Assembly (NCBI GenBank): GCA_031282485.1
Contig: JAITDQ010000162.1
Span: forward strand, 1-5,908
Source of the DNA: Tannerella sp.
GTDB lineage: Bacteria; Bacteroidota; Bacteroidia; Bacteroidales; Tannerellaceae
Length of the DNA: 5,908 nucleotides
Direction of reading: 5' to 3'
Below, piece after piece: positions 1 through 5,908 of this stretch. The notes beneath the pieces are model-generated. The model was not told the DNA's origin and did no database searches. It saw nothing but the letters and a program-made list of their open reading frames with translations. A program made the translations under genes and the position numbers. The stretch's first letter is position 1. Each line of letters starts with the position of its first letter.

Positions 1-752
1 GTGCGCGACTGAATGCCTTTTTCGTCGTTCAGGTAAAACCAGCGGTTGTACGCGTTCACGTACTTCACATTCGGCATGTCGAGGAAATTATCGCCGTTTT
101 CGTCGTGCACTCCCGTACCAATCATGCCGCTCAGCAGCAAGCCCGTCCACAGGTTTTCGGCGACCTGTGCAGCGGTGGTAACGTTGCCCTCGTAATGCCG
201 GTCGTCGTCCGTATAAAGGTTGATGAACAGCGGCTCGGTAAAGTTGGGTTTCTTAAATTCGAGATTCATCTGTCCGGTGATAGATTCGTAGCCATTGACG
301 ACGGAAGAGGTTCCTTTGGAAATCTGAATCGACTCGAGCCACGACGCAGGGATGTAGTTCAATCCGTAAGTGGAAACAAGGCCGCGCAATACCGGAACGT
401 TCTCCGCCAGCGTCTGGCTGTAGATGCCCGACAGTCCGAGCAACTGAATCTGTTTGGCGCCCGACACGGCATCGGTAAAGCCGACCGTGGCGGAGGCGCT
501 GTTTTCAAAACTCTCCGACAGGTTGCAGCACGCCATTTTTTTGAGTCCGGTCTGCGTAATCGTTTCCGTTTTAAAAGAAGACTGTGACGACAGAAGCGTC
601 CCCGGACGATAGGACGACACGACCACTTCTTCCAGATTTTGAGTCCGAAGCGTATCCTGTTCAGGCGTTTCCTGCGCATGGATGTTCCACAGATTCAAAC
701 AGAAAGAAAAGAGAAGTAATACAAATGAACATTTCCGAACAATAGCCGTCAT
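1..752 (-). CDS. TonB-dependent outer-membrane receptor, N-terminal 250 residues (cut by window edge)
   Basis: This is the 5' part of a gene that continues past the left edge. The reading frame is open from the ATG at 752 for 250 codons with no stop. Residues 1-26 form a Sec signal peptide with likely cleavage after IHA. A TonB-box-like LEEVVVSSYR follows at 40-49, then a plug domain at about 55-168, with ACCNLSESFENS at 74-85, GFTDAVSGAKQIQLLGLSG at 91-109 and SKGTSSVVNGYESITGQMN at 145-163. The barrel begins near 170, and DENGDNFLDMP at 217-227 is a loop typical of this receptor family. Unlike the SusC in this window, it has no carboxypeptidase-like regulatory domain before the TonB box, and it resembles BtuB/FepA-like receptors. 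Members with the Cys-Cys plug motif are, as far as I recall, often found near metal or heme genes, but the substrate is not determined here. Hand-counted lines (1-60, 121-180) are about 53-62% G+C, higher than susC. The frame stays open upstream to the susD stop, but no other ATG lies in that stretch. Confidence -1.
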   Translation of the reverse strand, partial: MTAIVRKCSFVLLLFSFCLNLWNIHAQETPEQDTLRTQNLEEVVVSSYRPGTLLSSQSSFKTETITQTGLKKMACCNLSESFENSASATVGFTDAVSGAKQIQLLGLSGIYSQTLAENVPVLRGLVSTYGLNYIPASWLESIQISKGTSSVVNGYESITGQMNLEFKKPNFTEPLFINLYTDDDRHYEGNVTTAAQVAENLWTGLLLSGMIGTGVHDENGDNFLDMPNVKYVNAYNRWFYLNDEKGIQSR

Positions 753-767
753 ATCATGATTTATAAA

Positions 768-805
768 GCGTCCTCCTGCTAATCGAACAATCAGCGGGAA
801 GACGC
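768..805 (-). promoter_or_regulatory. Strong hairpin between susD and the downstream receptor gene
   Basis: On the minus-strand transcript, GCGUCUUCC (805-797) pairs with GGAGGACGC (776-768) over nine pairs including one U-G. After a C-A mismatch, GCUGAU (795-790) pairs with AUUAGC (783-778) over six pairs including one G-U, closing a small UGUUCG loop. Both wobbles are valid pairs only in minus-strand RNA, which favours an mRNA structure. The hairpin is followed by UUUAUAAAU, a poor U tract, so it could be a weak or partial terminator after susD, a stability element protecting the susCD message, or a structure masking the AGGAGG in its 3' arm. The pairing is seen; the role is inferred. Confidence 0.6.
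771..777 (-). promoter_or_regulatory. Shine-Dalgarno-like AGGAGGA, badly spaced and buried in a hairpin
   Basis: AGGAGG at 777-772 is a perfect anti-16S match, but it lies 19 bases from the receptor ATG at 752, too far for normal use, and inside the 3' arm of the 768-805 hairpin. A nearer ATG at 757 opens only a two-codon ORF (ATG ATA TGA) whose stop overlaps the receptor ATG. Bacteroidetes rarely depend on Shine-Dalgarno pairing, so this may be incidental; neither susC nor susD has such a motif. Confidence 0.3.
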
Positions 806-821
806 CGTTTTGGAATCTTAA

Positions 822-2534
822 TTAATACCCGGGGTTTTGAACCGTTATTCCCAGATTGGTAATACCCGATGTTTGAGGTATCGGGAAACGGTAGTTTCTG
901 CCTTTGATATTATCATATTTACTGTGAAGATGACTGTAAATATGAGCAAAAAGGGATGCGTTTATGTCGGGATATTCAGGGAAAGCCGCCCTGATACTTG
1001 CTTCGTCTTTGTATATTTCTTTATAATATTCAAAGTCCTTTACTTTTTTCACATTGGAAATTAGCGTTCTCCAGCGCACGGAGTTTGTCCAGTGCTTTTG
1101 TTCAAAGAACAGTTCAAGTTCCCATTCCCTGTATAAATCTTCTTTCGTCAAAGCGTTTAGCGCCGGAACGCCCGCACGGGTACGGATCTGGTTGATGAGG
1201 GGCAATCCTTCACTTGCTCTTCCAAGCCATAACAGCGCTTCCGCTTTGATAAGCAGCACTTCCGCATAACGGATTTCAATGCGGTTAATATTGTTTTGAT
1301 GAGCGACAGCCGACACGCCATTGGCTCTTTCAATCGTCGGACTGGTGCCGGTCGTGGCATAACCGCCCCGGTGAATCCATTTACCGAAAGCCGGTGCCAC
1401 TTCGGGAAATGCAAAACTGTATTCCTTGTTTCCCTCGTCGCTTCTGAACAGACGGGTTATGATGGACAGCAGCTTGCGTTTGTCGCCGGGTACAAAGAAA
1501 TTATCGCTTGTGTAATACTTCTCGTCGGCCGGATTTACGTGAACATCAACCGCGCCCTGTTCCCGTCCGCCGAAAGCATTGGTAAACGTACAGTGTGTCT
1601 GATGATTACCCTGCGCGTCGATACCGTCGCCTTCGTGTTTGATCGTGAAGATATGCTCATCGCCATCTTCGCCGCCAAGGTCGAAATTCCGGTTGAAGTC
1701 ATCCAGCAGTTTATAATAACCGCTGTTTATCACCTTATCGGCATATTCGACCGCTTTCTGCAATTTTGCATTATCCCATTGCGGAGCAGCCGGGTCGCCG
1801 GTATTGTTTTTTATGGCGTCCACTTCCGCACTGGATAAAGGTTTGCTTGCCCAGACAAGATAAGTCCTCGCCAGAAGGGCATTGGCTGCGCCCTTGGAAG
1901 GAACAAACTTGTAATGATCGAACGGGGGCAGAAACTCTTCGGCTTCCGTCAAGTCCTTCACGATTTGCGTATAAACCGCATCAATGGATGCACGCTCCGT
2001 CGGCTTGTTGGACGTTGAGAGAATCAGAGGCACTTCGCCATAAAGTTGAACCAAAGCAAGATAACTCAAAGCGCGGGTAAGTTTCACGCGGGCTTTCACG
2101 ATATCTTTTATTTCCTGGTGCAGTTTGTCGGTAACTCTTGACGAATCCAGTTTATCAATCGCGATATTGGAATTGCCGACACTTTCATACAGGCGCTGGA
2201 AAATTTTGTCCACATAATCGTGGGCAGGCTGCACGCCATTGACCGAACTGATGTTTATCCGACTGATAATGGGGCCGCCATTGTCTTCAGCCGCTTCAAA
2301 ACTTATGGCATGTTCGGTAGGCACTTCCGTCAGCCATGTAAAGGAGGAACTTAACCTCTGAAGAGGTCCATACACTGCATTACCGAGCGTTTCCGCTTCT
2401 GCGTCGGTCTTGACGACTTCCGTGGTAATCACACTTCCTGCTTCCTCTGCGTCGTCTTTATCGCACGATTGGAGGGAAACAAGGCACACTGAAATGGCTG
2501 TCAAAGCCATAAAATTCAAAAATCTCTTTTTCAT
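822..2534 (-). CDS. susD: SusD/RagB-family surface lipoprotein
   Basis: A complete 570-residue SusD homologue, within the usual 480-650 range. Residues 1-23 are a lipoprotein signal with lipobox LQSC, so Cys24 is lipidated. The following DKDDAEE is an acidic stretch of the type that sends Bacteroidetes lipoproteins to the cell surface. Family landmarks in order are the N-terminal SusD segment (about 46-130), the helix KARVKLTRALSYLALVQLYG (147-166) with EVPL after it, the TPR-type helices IRYAEVLLIKAEALLWLG (421-438), YREWELELFFEQKHWTNSVRW (468-488), and the C-terminal signature YRFPIPQTSGITNLGITVQNPGY (548-570). It should sit as a hinged lid over the SusC barrel and bind the ligand. The start is 30 bases after the susC stop with an A-rich leader and no Shine-Dalgarno sequence, so the two are almost certainly one operon. 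The symbol is a family name: the substrate is unknown, and starch is not implied. Confidence 0.97.
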   Translation of the reverse strand: MKKRFLNFMALTAISVCLVSLQSCDKDDAEEAGSVITTEVVKTDAEAETLGNAVYGPLQRLSSSFTWLTEVPTEHAISFEAAEDNGGPIISRINISSVNGVQPAHDYVDKIFQRLYESVGNSNIAIDKLDSSRVTDKLHQEIKDIVKARVKLTRALSYLALVQLYGEVPLILSTSNKPTERASIDAVYTQIVKDLTEAEEFLPPFDHYKFVPSKGAANALLARTYLVWASKPLSSAEVDAIKNNTGDPAAPQWDNAKLQKAVEYADKVINSGYYKLLDDFNRNFDLGGEDGDEHIFTIKHEGDGIDAQGNHQTHCTFTNAFGGREQGAVDVHVNPADEKYYTSDNFFVPGDKRKLLSIITRLFRSDEGNKEYSFAFPEVAPAFGKWIHRGGYATTGTSPTIERANGVSAVAHQNNINRIEIRYAEVLLIKAEALLWLGRASEGLPLINQIRTRAGVPALNALTKEDLYREWELELFFEQKHWTNSVRWRTLISNVKKVKDFEYYKEIYKDEASIRAAFPEYPDINASLFAHIYSHLHSKYDNIKGRNYRFPIPQTSGITNLGITVQNPGY

Positions 2535-2564
2535 TTTTCTAAAATTTATTAATTGGACATTTAT

Positions 2565-5500
2565 TTAATAACTGATTCTTGTTCCGATTGAAAATGTTCG
2601 CGCCGTCGGATATGCTCCATAGTCGATTCCCCGCGATACTTCCGGGTCGTAACCTTTATATCCGGTCAGCGTGAAAAGATTCCGTGCCGCAGCAAAAATC
2701 CGTAATTTATAATTTGTAATTTGTAACTGATAACCCAGCGTGATGTTTTTAAGCCGCAAATAAGAAGCGTCTTCCACGTAGCGACTATCTACGGAACCGT
2801 AAGTTCTGCCGCCTGCTATGTTGGAAAGTCCGGGCAAGCGGTTTGACCGGTTTTCCGGCGTCCAGCTGTCCCATACGGTAGCTGTGGCATTGTAGCTTTC
2901 GTCGGGCGATTCCAGAAAACGGTAAAGGAAATTATATATTTTATTTCCCTGCGAGCCTTGAAAAGAAATAAAAACATCGAAACCGCGATAATTGAAAGTT
3001 GACTGCAAACCGTAGATAAAATCCGGCTGAACGTTGCCGATAACCGTGCGGTCCCAGGCATCAATCTTTCCGTCGGGTATTCCTTCCGCTCCGCCTGTGT
3101 CGCGAAACTTAATATCGCCCGGACGCGGCGTTCCATACGGCGTTACCGGCAGTTTGGAAACATCTTCTCCCTCCTGTACAATTCCCTCAAAAACATATCC
3201 GTAGAAAGAACCGACCGCTTCTCCTTTCTGCAAAATCTCATCCTGCGCTTCGCCCAGCAATATGGGTTTATCGCGTCCGAGTTCGGTTATCCGGTTGATA
3301 TTACGGGCAATATTGGCCGAAACCGTCCACCGGTACAGTCTGTTTTCGACCGGAACGGTATTAAACGAAAATTCGACGCCTTTGTTCGTCACATTTCCAA
3401 CATTTTCCAGTTTCGTTTTTACGATCTGAGTCGGGTCGGCCGGGACGCTCAGCAGCAAATCGTAAGTTTTTTTGTAATATACATCGGCTACAAACGATAA
3501 ACGGTTGTTAAACCAGCCGGCGTCTATTCCGGCATTGTACTGCACGCTGGTTTCCCATTTCAAGTTATCGTTTCCGTAATTGGAAAGGGTGTAAACCGGT
3601 TTCCCGTCATAACGGCTGGTCGCCTTGAAGGTCTGAAGATAAAGATATTCTCCGATTTCCTGATTGCCCACGGAGCCATAAGTAAGACGTAATTTCAGAT
3701 TGCTTAACTTTTTCAGGGGTTTCAGAAATGTTTCTTCATTTATATTCCATGAAAAGCCTGCGGATGGAAAATATCCCCAGCGGTGTTTTCTTGCCAGATG
3801 CGTTGATTTGTCTCCTCTGACGGTCGCGGTAAAATTATAGCGCTCCCGTAAACTGTAATTTACACGTCCCAGTATGGAATATAATTTGGCTTCGGACGCG
3901 CCCGAAACAGGAACGTACGGATTGGAACCGTCTGCCAGATTGTTGACGCCCAGCGATTCGTTGGAGAAATGAGAAGTCAGGCTGTTTGCATAACTGATTT
4001 TTGTATTTTGGTAGGTATAGCCTGCCAGAACATCCATAAAATGTTTGCCGTCAAAGCCTTTAATATATGAAAGCGTATATTCCGACAGTGCGACATCCTG
4101 CCGTTTGTTACCGATACCTCCCACGCCATTCGTTTCAAATCCGAGCGACGTGTAGGAGGGCGCGAAATAATTCTGTGTGACGTAACTGATATGCCTGCCC
4201 GCGTTGAGTTTGGCTGTAAGTCCTTCTACAAGGATATATTTGGCATAAAAATTGCCCAGTAAAGCAGTGTTTACCGTCTGAGCGGTGGAATTTTCGAGGT
4301 CGGCAACCGGATTTGCCGCAATGTCGCCGTTTCTCAGATAACCGTGTTCAAACGGGTTATTATGATTGTAATCGCCCGTTTCCTTATATATGGATATTAC
4401 CGGCGGCATATACAAAGCCAGTGAAAGAGAGTTGGTAATCCCCGCCGAATAAGGCGTATTCGAAAAGCCGACATTCTCAAACGTAGATAGCGCATCCTGA
4501 ACGAATTGTCCTGCCGTCGCAGAGATTCCGGCTGCAAGTCTGTCCGTAATATTATGGTCAATATTCACTCGACCGCTGTACCGTTCAAATCCTGTATTCA
4601 GCATGATGCCCTTCTGGTCGGTATAATTGCCGGAGAGGAGATAGCGCAGCCGGTCATTGCCGCCGCTGACGGATATATCGTGCGTTTGCGATACGCCTGT
4701 TTGCAGAATGGCGCCTTGCCAGTCGGAACCTTTTCCCAGCCGGTCGATTTCATCATCGCTGAAATTCAGTTTGTTGTTGTTGAAATAATTCTTCTGTATC
4801 CTCATCCACCGGGTAGCGCTTAACAGGTCTATTTTTTTTGCCGCTCTGTCCCATCCGACGGTATATTGGTAACTGACACTGCCGTTTTCGCGTTTACCTT
4901 TTTTCGTAGTAACGATGATAACGCCGTTAGAACCGCGTGAGCCGTAAATTGCCGTCGCCGAAACGTCTTTCAATATTTCGATGGATTCGATGTCCGAAGG
5001 ATTAATAACGGATAAGGGATTAAGCACGCCGTCTATGGCCGTCAAACCGGCCTGCGTAGCAGATTTGTCGCCGTAAAAAATAAATCCGTCAATCACGTAC
5101 AATGGATTGTTAGAGGCGTCAACAGAGTTGCCTCCCCGTATGCGGATACTGCCGGATGCTCCGGGCTGTCCCGATTCCTGCGTAACATTCAATCCTGCAA
5201 CAGCGCCACCCAGCATGGCATCGAAAGAAACCGCCGGCTGCTCCAGTATCGCTTTGGAAACGGTAGAGATAGCGCCGGTCAGTTCTTTTCGCCGCTGCGT
5301 ACCGTAACCGACGACGACTATCTCTCCCAGCTCCTGCCTGTTTTCCTGAAGGGAAATATTGATTTCGCCACGTCCGCCGACGGCTTCTTCCTGCGTTTGC
5401 AAGCCGATGAACGAAAAGACGAGCGTATCGTTTTTCAATGCTTCAATTTGATAGAACCCCTTGCTGTCGGTTATCGAAACAGTCTGCCGTCCTTTGATCC

Positions 5501-5633
5501 GTACAGTAACTCCGGGCAGGGCTGTCCCGTCCGTGGCATCGCTCACAATGCCCTTAACCTGCGCCGCCGCCGTTTGACATACGGCAAGCAACAAAAATAT
5601 CATCCATCCGTTTCTTTTTTTCTGTAATTTCAT
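2565..5633 (-). CDS. susC: SusC/RagA-family TonB-linked outer-membrane transporter
   Basis: A complete 1022-residue SusC-type transporter, a normal length for the family. Residues 1-24 are a Sec signal peptide (cleavage after TAAA). A carboxypeptidase-D-like regulatory domain spans about 26-97 (VKGIVSDATDGTALPGVTV to INISLQ). The TonB-box region GEIVVVGYGTQRRKELTGA lies at 103-121. The plug spans about 122-246 and carries IRIRGGNS (163-170), PLYVIDG (177-183) and the classic LKDVSATAIYGSRGSNGVII (221-240). The 22-strand barrel fills the rest, with an acidic IPDGKIDAWDR loop near 850-861 and NLFTLTGYKGYDPEV near the end; the chain finishes in an aromatic beta strand (SIGTRISY). No N-terminal STN domain is present, so there is no sign of direct anti-sigma signalling. 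It pairs with the SusD that follows 30 bases later. The ATG at 5633 is supported by the signal peptide starting at once. The barrel-turn coding region near 2702-2729 contains a heptamer tandem repeat. The substrate cannot be inferred. Confidence 0.98.
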   Translation of the reverse strand: MKLQKKRNGWMIFLLLAVCQTAAAQVKGIVSDATDGTALPGVTVRIKGRQTVSITDSKGFYQIEALKNDTLVFSFIGLQTQEEAVGGRGEINISLQENRQELGEIVVVGYGTQRRKELTGAISTVSKAILEQPAVSFDAMLGGAVAGLNVTQESGQPGASGSIRIRGGNSVDASNNPLYVIDGFIFYGDKSATQAGLTAIDGVLNPLSVINPSDIESIEILKDVSATAIYGSRGSNGVIIVTTKKGKRENGSVSYQYTVGWDRAAKKIDLLSATRWMRIQKNYFNNNKLNFSDDEIDRLGKGSDWQGAILQTGVSQTHDISVSGGNDRLRYLLSGNYTDQKGIMLNTGFERYSGRVNIDHNITDRLAAGISATAGQFVQDALSTFENVGFSNTPYSAGITNSLSLALYMPPVISIYKETGDYNHNNPFEHGYLRNGDIAANPVADLENSTAQTVNTALLGNFYAKYILVEGLTAKLNAGRHISYVTQNYFAPSYTSLGFETNGVGGIGNKRQDVALSEYTLSYIKGFDGKHFMDVLAGYTYQNTKISYANSLTSHFSNESLGVNNLADGSNPYVPVSGASEAKLYSILGRVNYSLRERYNFTATVRGDKSTHLARKHRWGYFPSAGFSWNINEETFLKPLKKLSNLKLRLTYGSVGNQEIGEYLYLQTFKATSRYDGKPVYTLSNYGNDNLKWETSVQYNAGIDAGWFNNRLSFVADVYYKKTYDLLLSVPADPTQIVKTKLENVGNVTNKGVEFSFNTVPVENRLYRWTVSANIARNINRITELGRDKPILLGEAQDEILQKGEAVGSFYGYVFEGIVQEGEDVSKLPVTPYGTPRPGDIKFRDTGGAEGIPDGKIDAWDRTVIGNVQPDFIYGLQSTFNYRGFDVFISFQGSQGNKIYNFLYRFLESPDESYNATATVWDSWTPENRSNRLPGLSNIAGGRTYGSVDSRYVEDASYLRLKNITLGYQLQITNYKLRIFAAARNLFTLTGYKGYDPEVSRGIDYGAYPTARTFSIGTRISY
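2702..2729. repeat. Degenerate heptanucleotide tandem repeat inside susC
   Basis: On the plus strand, four consecutive heptamers run GTAATTT, ATAATTT, GTAATTT and GTAACTG, and a weaker fifth (ATAACCC) follows to 2736. They encode roughly residues 969-978 of SusC (within QLQITNYKLRI), just before the conserved NLFTLTGYKGYDPEV. Short AT-rich heptamer arrays that read as NYKLR/NYELR peptides are known in some Bacteroidetes and cyanobacterial genomes. Here the array sits where SusC proteins usually have a variable periplasmic turn between late barrel strands, and the reading frame is intact. Confidence 0.6.
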
Positions 5634-5674
5634 CTTTATTACTGTATATTGCGCTTTTTTACCGGTTACAAAAT

Positions 5675-5713
5675 AAAAAAGGCTGCCCGTTGTTCACTCG
5701 GACAGCCTTTTTT
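5675..5713 (-). terminator. Intrinsic-terminator-like hairpin in the susC leader
   Basis: In minus-strand RNA, AAAAAAGGCUGUCCG (5713-5699) pairs with CGGGCAGCCUUUUUU (5689-5675) over 15 pairs with a single U-G wobble and a nine-base loop (AGUGAACAA). The 3' arm ends in six U followed by AUUUU, which fits an intrinsic terminator. The end of the U tract is only 41 bases from the susC ATG and downstream of the best promoter match, so it could act as an attenuator. It could instead end a gene lying to the right of the window, or, read on the plus strand (T tract 5708-5713), end an antisense RNA from the susC 5' region. Confidence 0.75.
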
Positions 5714-5770
5714 ACGTTTATCTTTACTCGTTTTCAGGTACGCGAATAATGCGCTGTCCGGTTCCGGCAG
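5699..5770 (-). promoter_or_regulatory. Alternative pairing segments upstream of the susC leader terminator
   Basis: The 5' arm of the terminator contains GCUGUCCG (5706-5699). A perfect complement, CGGACAGC, lies upstream at 5760-5753, so an eight-pair alternative stem with a 46-base loop would exclude the terminator. Further upstream, CUGCC (5770-5766) can pair with GG and CAG (5759-5754) around a bulged A, which would tie up that upstream copy. The result is a chain of competing stems like that of the trp-type attenuators. The complementarities are seen directly; the switching function is inferred. The eight-pair stem is weaker than the terminator, so it would have to win by forming first. 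Confidence 0.45.
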
Positions 5771-5814
5771 TTACACATCATACATACGCACATATAAAAA
5801 CTAAGTATAATCAT
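5734..5814 (-). CDS. Possible 26-codon Met/Cys-rich leader peptide
   Basis: The ATG at 5814 opens a 26-codon frame ending in TGA at 5734. It starts about 18 bases after the transcription start expected from the 5839-5870 promoter, in an A-rich context like those of susC and susD. Its middle reads MCVCMMCNC (codons 8-16), seven Met or Cys codons out of nine. The frame then runs through the segment that can pair with the terminator arm (CGG ACA GC at 5760-5753) and stops 20 bases before the terminator stem. This fits a leader peptide whose translation sets which hairpin forms. Against it, the Met/Cys run comes from a TATG/TGTG-rich stretch and could be chance, and there is no independent coding evidence. 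Confidence 0.35.
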   Translation of the reverse strand: MIILSFYMCVCMMCNCRNRTAHYSRT

Positions 5815-5838
5815 ATTTTTATTCTATAAATTTTGCTG

Positions 5839-5870
5839 CAAAGATAGGGTGATTCGGATATCGCCGCAAT
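5839..5870 (-). promoter_or_regulatory. Bacteroidetes-type promoter for susC
   Basis: TATCTTTG (5846-5839) is a perfect match to the Bacteroidetes primary-sigma -7 element TAnnTTTG. ATTG (5870-5867) stands 20 bases upstream, matching three of four bases of the -33 element TTTG at the preferred 19-21 base spacing. Transcription would start near 5832, giving a leader of about 200 bases, long for a susC gene. A weaker rival -7 (TTATTTTG, 5676-5669, seven of eight) overlaps the terminator U tract but has no recognisable -33 element; if it were used, the leader would be only about 30 bases. Confidence 0.65.
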
Positions 5871-5887
5871 ACCACATTCATGGTATT
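5868..5887. promoter_or_regulatory. Inverted repeat over the -33 element, possible operator
   Basis: AATACCA (5868-5874) and TGGTATT (5881-5887) form a perfect 7-base inverted repeat around a six-base centre. The left arm covers three of the four bases of the proposed -33 element (5867-5870). Such symmetry across a promoter is what a dimeric regulator would bind. No matching second copy was seen elsewhere in the window, and no regulator gene is present, so the binding protein is unknown. Chance is possible for a single repeat of this size. Confidence 0.4.
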
Positions 5888-5908
5888 TTAATTTAAGCCA
5901 CTAATGCA

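Noticed and set aside
105..587. Plus-strand ORF of 160 codons
   Set aside because: It lies antisense to the receptor, whose minus-strand frame has a signal peptide, TonB box and plug motifs. The translation has no recognisable domain.
359..679. Minus-strand ORF of 106 codons, Arg/Lys-rich
   Set aside because: It is an out-of-frame reading of the receptor gene; the frame starting at 752 is the one with family motifs.
1296..1838. Plus-strand ORF of 180 codons
   Set aside because: It is wholly antisense to the conserved susD gene and looks like a codon-bias shadow.
2816..3136. Minus-strand ORF of 106 codons inside susC
   Set aside because: It is an alternative frame within conserved susC barrel sequence, with no features of its own.
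5634..5838. A known riboswitch class in the long susC leader
   Set aside because: I saw no cobalamin-, TPP- or SAM-type conserved core by eye; the leader is better described by the ORF and competing hairpins. A covariance-model search would settle it.
5819..5881. 20-codon minus-strand ORF starting at 5881
   Set aside because: It spans the proposed -33 and -7 elements and starts upstream of the expected transcription start, so it is unlikely to be translated from this promoter.
1..5908. tRNA, rRNA, CRISPR array, insertion sequence or attachment site
   Set aside because: No spaced direct repeats, transposase or integrase coding, tRNA-like cloverleaf or terminal inverted repeats were found on either strand.

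Overview
The window looks like Bacteroidota DNA, most likely Bacteroidales. The evidence is a canonical SusC/SusD outer-membrane pair, a SusD lipoprotein signal, A-rich start contexts without Shine-Dalgarno sequences, and a perfect Bacteroidetes -7 element (TAnnTTTG). Everything coding that I can support lies on the minus strand, so the genes read from right to left. There is no evidence here for a finer taxonomic call.

Layout in order of transcription. Positions 5634-5908 hold an unusually elaborate control region. It contains a promoter with an inverted repeat over its -33 element, a possible 26-codon leader ORF rich in Met and Cys codons, and a terminator-like hairpin with a six-U tract whose 5' arm can pair with an upstream segment instead. 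Positions 2565-5633 encode a complete SusC-family TonB-dependent transporter. Thirty bases later, 822-2534 encode a complete SusD-family surface lipoprotein. After a 69-base gap containing a strong hairpin comes a second TonB-dependent receptor of a different, plug-first family. Its first 250 residues lie at 1-752 and it runs off the left edge.

The SusC/SusD pair should work as a lidded outer-membrane importer: SusD caps the barrel and captures ligand, and TonB energy drives uptake through SusC. The substrate cannot be read from the sequence. No glycoside hydrolase, peptidase or dedicated regulator is in the window, so a polysaccharide role is not established. The downstream receptor may be co-transcribed, but it is visibly richer in G+C and separated by the hairpin.

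The main item for follow-up is the susC leader. Promoter, short Met/Cys-rich ORF, mutually exclusive hairpins and U tract are arranged as in translation-coupled attenuators of amino-acid operons, which would be unexpected upstream of a SusCD pair. The pairings are directly visible; the regulatory interpretation is inference, and simpler explanations remain (terminator of an upstream gene, or chance codon bias in a TATG/TGTG-rich stretch).
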